Assembly (NCBI GenBank): GCA_947259075.1
Contig: CAMYKQ010000011.1
Location: 62,001 to 126,000, forward strand
Direction of reading: 5' to 3'
Length of the DNA: 64,000 nucleotides
From: an uncultured Gammaproteobacteria bacterium
Lineage (GTDB): Bacteria; Pseudomonadota; Gammaproteobacteria; DRLM01
The notes below the pieces were generated by a model. The model did not search any database. It saw only the letters and a program-made list of their open reading frames with translations, and was not told the DNA's origin. The first letter of the stretch is position 1. Every line of letters starts with the position of its first letter. Both the position numbers and the translations under genes were made by a program. Positions 59,504 through 64,000 of the stretch are shown here, one piece after another.

Positions 59504-61651
59504 ATGAGCGATCGCAGCTTCAGCAGCACCTGGCATCGCGTCGCCGCGCTCAAACCGCGGCTGCGCGACCATGTACAATTTCATCGCCACGTCTATCGCG
59601 GTCTGGTGTGGTATATCCTGCAAGACCGCAGCAGCAGCCGTTATCACCGCTTCAGCGACGGCGTGTTTCATCTCCTCGGCCTCATGGACGGCGAGCGCAG
59701 CGTGCAACACATCTGGGACGCCGCCAACGCGGCCCTCGGTGACGAAGCGCCCACCCAGGACGAGGTCATCGACTTACTCGGCAAACTGCACGCCGCCGAT
59801 GTGCTGGTGTGCGATGTGCAAGCCGACACCGAGGCCTTGTTCGCCCGCTATCAACGTCAACGCCGCGCCCGCTGGCACAGCCGCTTGTTGAGTCCGCTGT
59901 CACTGCGCTTCCCGCTGTTCGATCCGCAAACGCGTCTTGACCGCTGGCTGCCGCTGGTGGCGCCGCTGTTCGGCCGCGCGGCTTATTTACTCTGGCTGCT
60001 GCTGGTCACGGCGGCCGCGATAATAGGCCTTGGTCACTGGCCTGAACTGACTCACGATCTCAGTGAGCGCGTGCTCAACCCGCACAACCTGCTCATCCTC
60101 GCCCTGACCTATCCCTTGGTGAAGGCGCTGCACGAACTCGGTCACGCCTTCGCCACCCGGGTGTGGGGCGGCGAGGTGCATGAAATGGGCATCATGCTCT
60201 TGGTGCTGATGCCCGTGCCCTATGTCGACGCCTCGGCGGCCTCGGCCTTTCGCGACAAACACCGGCGCATGGCGGTGGGCGCCGCCGGCATCATGGTCGA
60301 GGCCCTCATCGCCGCGCTGGCCTTTTTCGCGTGGTTGAACATCGAGCCGGGGCTGGCGCGCGACATCGCCTACAACATCATGTTGCTCGGCGGCCTCTCC
60401 ACCGTGCTGTTCAATGGCAACCCGCTATTGCGTTTCGACGGCTATTACGTCTTGTGCGACGCCATCGAAATTCCCAACTTGGGCGGACGCGCGCAACAGT
60501 ATTGGGGCTACCTGGTCCAGCGTTATGTCTTCGGCGTGCGCGAGGCCAAATCACCGGTGCTCGCTGGCGGTGAACGCGGCTGGTTTCTCGCCTACGGCCT
60601 CGCCTCCTTCATCTACCGCTTGCTCATCAGCATCAGCATCATCCTGTTCATCGCCGGAAAATTTCTCGTGGCCGGCCTCCTCCTCGCGCTGTGGGCGGCG
60701 TTTGGGCAATTAGTGCTGCCGCTGGCGAAATACCTCGCCTTCCTGTTCACCAGCCCGGTGCTAAACCGGCAACGGCGGCGCGCCGTGGTCAGCGTCTTCG
60801 GCGCGTTCGGCGCGCTGACCGCCCTGCTCTTTCTTGTACCCGTATCCAGCTGGACCAACGCGCAGGGCGTCATCTGGCTGCCCGAACAAGGACAGGTGCG
60901 CGCGGGCAGCGACGGCTTCATCGCCCGCCTGCTCGCCGCGGAAGGCGCGCAAGTTGAAGCAGGCGACGCGCTCTTCGAATTGAACGACCCGCTGTTACAC
61001 GCGCAAGTCAGACTCCTGGAATTTCAGCGCGACGAATTGCAAGCCCGCTACGACGCGCAACTGCTCGGCGACCGCGCCCAGCTCAACATCCTCAAAACCC
61101 AGATCACCCAAGTCCAAGCCGACCTCGCCCAGGCACGCCAGCGCGTGGACGACCTCGTGGTGCGCAGCCCCGCCGCGGGTATTTTCATCGTGCCGGATGC
61201 GCGTAATCTCCCCGGGCGCTTCACTCGCCAAGGCGACACCCTGGCCTTCATCACCGGACCAAGCACCCTCATCGCGCGCGCCGTGGTACCGCAGGCGGAT
61301 GCCGGGCGCATGCGTGAACAGATTCAATCCGTGGCGGTGAAAATCCCCGGGCGTCTCGCGGAAACCTTCACCGGCGCCATCGAACGCGAGGTGCCCGCGG
61401 CCAGTCATGAACTGCCGAGCAAGGCGCTCGGCGCGCGCGGCGGCGGCCCCATCCCCGTCGATATCCAAGACCCGCGAGGACTGACAACGCTGGATGGCGT
61501 GTTTCAATTCGACATCACCCTGCCGCCGCAAGACCATCCCCCGCCGGTGGGCAGCCGGGTCCATCTGCGTTTCCAGCACGGCGCTGCACCCCTCGCCCAG
61601 CAATGGCTGCGCGCCCTGCGGCAACTGCTGCTGCGGCGCTTCGCGGTGTAA
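59504..61651 (+). CDS. PqqD-like / M50 site-2 protease / HlyD fusion protein
   Basis: 715 aa; N-terminal PqqD-like segment (RYHRFSDGVFHLLGLMDGERSVQHIWDAAN), HELGH zinc motif with LLRFDGYY, C-terminal HlyD-type EQGQVRAGSDGFIARLLAAEGAQVEAGDALFELNDPLL. Confidence 0.88.
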   Translation: MSDRSFSSTWHRVAALKPRLRDHVQFHRHVYRGLVWYILQDRSSSRYHRFSDGVFHLLGLMDGERSVQHIWDAANAALGDEAPTQDEVIDLLGKLHAADVLVCDVQADTEALFARYQRQRRARWHSRLLSPLSLRFPLFDPQTRLDRWLPLVAPLFGRAAYLLWLLLVTAAAIIGLGHWPELTHDLSERVLNPHNLLILALTYPLVKALHELGHAFATRVWGGEVHEMGIMLLVLMPVPYVDASAASAFRDKHRRMAVGAAGIMVEALIAALAFFAWLNIEPGLARDIAYNIMLLGGLSTVLFNGNPLLRFDGYYVLCDAIEIPNLGGRAQQYWGYLVQRYVFGVREAKSPVLAGGERGWFLAYGLASFIYRLLISISIILFIAGKFLVAGLLLALWAAFGQLVLPLAKYLAFLFTSPVLNRQRRRAVVSVFGAFGALTALLFLVPVSSWTNAQGVIWLPEQGQVRAGSDGFIARLLAAEGAQVEAGDALFELNDPLLHAQVRLLEFQRDELQARYDAQLLGDRAQLNILKTQITQVQADLAQARQRVDDLVVRSPAAGIFIVPDARNLPGRFTRQGDTLAFITGPSTLIARAVVPQADAGRMREQIQSVAVKIPGRLAETFTGAIEREVPAASHELPSKALGARGGGPIPVDIQDPRGLTTLDGVFQFDITLPPQDHPPPVGSRVHLRFQHGAAPLAQQWLRALRQLLLRRFAV

Positions 61652-61796
61652 GCGAATGATGCTTGAAACCCGCCGCCTCCTTGCACAGAAACACGCGGTT
61701 TCAAAGACCCGCGGCACAAACGGCGCGGACGGGCGCGGCCCCGGGCCTCAAGCCTGGGCGGCAAACGCCGAAACAAAGGGACAAGTCCCCACACGG

Positions 61797-63275
61797 ATGC
61801 ATGACCGCGACAACGCCATGGATAGCAAACACCACCGCCGCCAGCCACGGCGCCTCACCCAATCGCTCACGGCCCGCACCGCCCTGCTGCTGTTGCTCTC
61901 GCTGCCCGGTTTGGGCGCGGCCGCGGAAGCCCAGCCCGAATTCGATTGCGTCATCATGCCCCACGCGGAAGTGGACGTGAACGGCGCGGTGCCCGGACTC
62001 ATCGAGTCCATCCGCGTCGACCGCAGCGACAGCGTCGAAAAAGGCCAGGTCATCGCCGAGCTGGAATCCAGTGTGGAAAAAATAACCATGGAGCTCAACC
62101 GTGAACGCGCGGCCATGGATGCGGAAATATTCCTGCGTGAAGTCAATCTGGAATACGACCGGCGCAAACAGCAACGCGCCGCGGCCCTGAATGACAAGAA
62201 CATGATCTCCACCGACGCCAAGGACGAGGCCGAACGTGAGGCCGCCCTCTCCAAATGGCAGTTGCGCATGGCGCAAGACAAAAAAATCCTGGCGGAACTG
62301 GAGCTGCGCCGCGCCGAGGCGGTGGTGAACCAGCGTGTCATCCGCAGCCCCATCAGCGGCAAGGTCGTGCAACGTTACAAAGCGCCCGGCGAATATGTCG
62401 AAAACCAAGCCATCCTCCGCGTCGCCCAGCTCGACCCGCTGCGGGTCGAGGTCATCGTCCCCGCCGGCATGCACAAGGAATTGCGCAAGGGCATGCAGGT
62501 CGAGGTGCGGCCGGAGGCCGATGACGGACAACTCTTGTTGGCCACCGTGCAACTCATCGACCCTATGGCCGACCCCGCCAGCGGCACCCTGGGCGTGCGG
62601 CTGGAACTGCCGAACCCCAAACGCCGTTTTCTCGGCGGCCTCAAATGCAAGAGCCGGTTCCTGACCCAAAGCGCCGCGCCTGCGCTCATGCAAAGCAATC
62701 CGCTTTCCAGCAAGGCTGAAGCAGGCCGCCCGCCGAGCGCGGTTAAAGCTGCCGCGGCGGCAGCGCGCGTGCCGGCCGCCACTAGCGCCGCAAGCCCTTG
62801 CCGCAGCGCCGGCCCCTATTCCCGCGCCGATCTGGCCGAACAACTGAAAGACGCGCTCGCCCCCAGCCTGCTAAACACCCGGGTGCGCGAACTCCCCGCG
62901 GCCAATGCGCGCTATATGGTCTTATCTCCGCTTCTAGCTGATCGCGAAGAGTCCCGCGCCCTCGCGGCGCGTTTACGCGCGGCGGGCATCAACGACCTGC
63001 TGGTGATGAATAGAGGCAAGTACCGCGGGCGCATCGCCTTGGGCTTATATCACGGCCGGAGCTGGGCCGAACGGCGTCAGGCCGAGCTGACGGCCCTGGG
63101 CTTCGACACCGAGCTGGATGCGGGCAGCACGCAGGCCGCGCAATGGTGGCTGGACTTTGAAGTGACACCCGGCACGGATGAGGCCGCGCTCATCGAAACG
63201 GCCCAAGGCCTGCAACCCGGCGTAAGCCTGCAAACCTTGGCCTGCGCGCCGCTGCGCGCCGCGGTGAACAACTAA
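61797..63275 (+). CDS. HlyD-family periplasmic adaptor with C-terminal SPOR-like domain
   Basis: Signal peptide (SLTARTALLLLLSLPGLGAAAEAQP), HlyD core (GLIESIRVDRSDSVEKGQVIAELESSVEKITMELNRERAAMDAE), C-terminus RYMVLSPLLADREESRALAARLRAAGINDLLVMNRGKYRGRIALGLYHGRSWAERRQAELTALGFDTEL. Track start at 61494 overlaps upstream gene; ATG at 61797 preferred. Confidence 0.82.
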   Translation: MHDRDNAMDSKHHRRQPRRLTQSLTARTALLLLLSLPGLGAAAEAQPEFDCVIMPHAEVDVNGAVPGLIESIRVDRSDSVEKGQVIAELESSVEKITMELNRERAAMDAEIFLREVNLEYDRRKQQRAAALNDKNMISTDAKDEAEREAALSKWQLRMAQDKKILAELELRRAEAVVNQRVIRSPISGKVVQRYKAPGEYVENQAILRVAQLDPLRVEVIVPAGMHKELRKGMQVEVRPEADDGQLLLATVQLIDPMADPASGTLGVRLELPNPKRRFLGGLKCKSRFLTQSAAPALMQSNPLSSKAEAGRPPSAVKAAAAAARVPAATSAASPCRSAGPYSRADLAEQLKDALAPSLLNTRVRELPAANARYMVLSPLLADREESRALAARLRAAGINDLLVMNRGKYRGRIALGLYHGRSWAERRQAELTALGFDTELDAGSTQAAQWWLDFEVTPGTDEAALIETAQGLQPGVSLQTLACAPLRAAVNN

Positions 63276-63415
63276 ACCGCGCCGCGGCGGCATCGCGCCA
63301 CCGGCGCACCCAAGATCAAGCCCCGGCCGCCTCCGGCCGATAAACCTTTCAATCCGCAACCTCTTCCGGTGTCACCGGCGCCAGGCGGGGCGCGTTCGCA
63401 TTTGCATGATTGGAT

Positions 63416-64000
63416 ATGAAACAGAAAAATAAAACGCGCGCCAAAATAAATTACGTTTTCGAGGACCTCGAACCGCGCTTGCTCTTGTCCGCCGACTTGA
63501 GTCTGGGCCTCGACCCCGCGCGCGTATGGCACACGCAAGACACCAGCCCGAACACCTTGGGCAATACCCTAACCCTCGCCGCGACGCTCACGGAGACGCC
63601 GGGCGGCGCCGCGCCCGCGGTTGCAAACACCGCCGATCCGCAACGCCCGCTCGCACTGGATGGCGCGGGCCTGCGCGATCTCTACGGCCTGCCGAATTTA
63701 ATCACCGCAGACAGCGCGGCAACGGCCAGCAATTCCGCCGCGGCGGCGCAAGACGACAGCCGCGCCGCCGCAATTCTGCGCCACGAAATCGTCTTCATTG
63801 ACAGCGGCGTCGCCGGTTACCAAAGCCTGCTGGCGGACTTGGCGGCGCAAAATGATGGCGAGCGCCAGCTCGACGTCTATCTGCTGGACGGCACGCAAGA
63901 CGGCATCGCGCAGATCGGCGCGGTGCTGAGCACGCAGCGCGGTGTCGACGCCGTGCATATCATCTCCCACGGCAATCAGAACGGCCTGCAGCTGGGTAGC
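63416..64000 (+). CDS. LEPR-XLL / DUF4347 N-terminus of a probably large surface protein (truncated by window edge)
   Basis: Open to the window edge and absent from the track: MKQKNKTRAKINYVFEDLEPRLLLSADLSLGLDPARVW...HEIVFIDSGVAGYQSLLADLAAQNDGERQLDVYLLDGTQDGIAQIGAVLSTQRGVDAVHIISHGNQNGLQLGS. Confidence 0.88.
   Translation, partial: MKQKNKTRAKINYVFEDLEPRLLLSADLSLGLDPARVWHTQDTSPNTLGNTLTLAATLTETPGGAAPAVANTADPQRPLALDGAGLRDLYGLPNLITADSAATASNSAAAAQDDSRAAAILRHEIVFIDSGVAGYQSLLADLAAQNDGERQLDVYLLDGTQDGIAQIGAVLSTQRGVDAVHIISHGNQNGLQLGS

Overview
Gammaproteobacterial chromosomal window, GC-rich, assigned from gene content and order only. The centre (about 10.8-55.4 kb) is a conserved housekeeping block. 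On the minus strand it carries hrcA-grpE-dnaK-dnaJ, dapB, carA-carB, greA, rlmE-ftsH, folP-glmM-tpiA-secG, tRNA-Leu(GAG) and nuoA-N. Around it lie yhbY, nadK, recN, fur, bamE, rnfH-ratA, an NSS transporter, smpB and ssrA (tmRNA). Both ends look accessory. Left end (1-9 kb): a 2292-aa SpvB/FG-GAP/RHS polymorphic toxin with a dockerin-like insertion and a ParB-like C-terminal domain; a small overlapping candidate immunity gene; a RAYT transposase between inverted REP-like cores; a small secreted protein; and an edge-truncated protein that reads like a cohesin domain followed by thrombospondin type-3 Ca-binding repeats. Right end (55.5-64 kb): a 568-aa protein with an N-terminus resembling eCIS cargo and a membrane-active-looking body; a MITE-like dispersed repeat also found at 50.1 kb; and a gene train of GAF-HlyD fusion, PqqD-like/M50 site-2-protease/HlyD fusion, HlyD-SPOR adaptor and the start of a probably very large LEPR-XLL/DUF4347 surface protein. 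That train is the best candidate for an undescribed export/processing system. All family calls are from motif reading without database searches.
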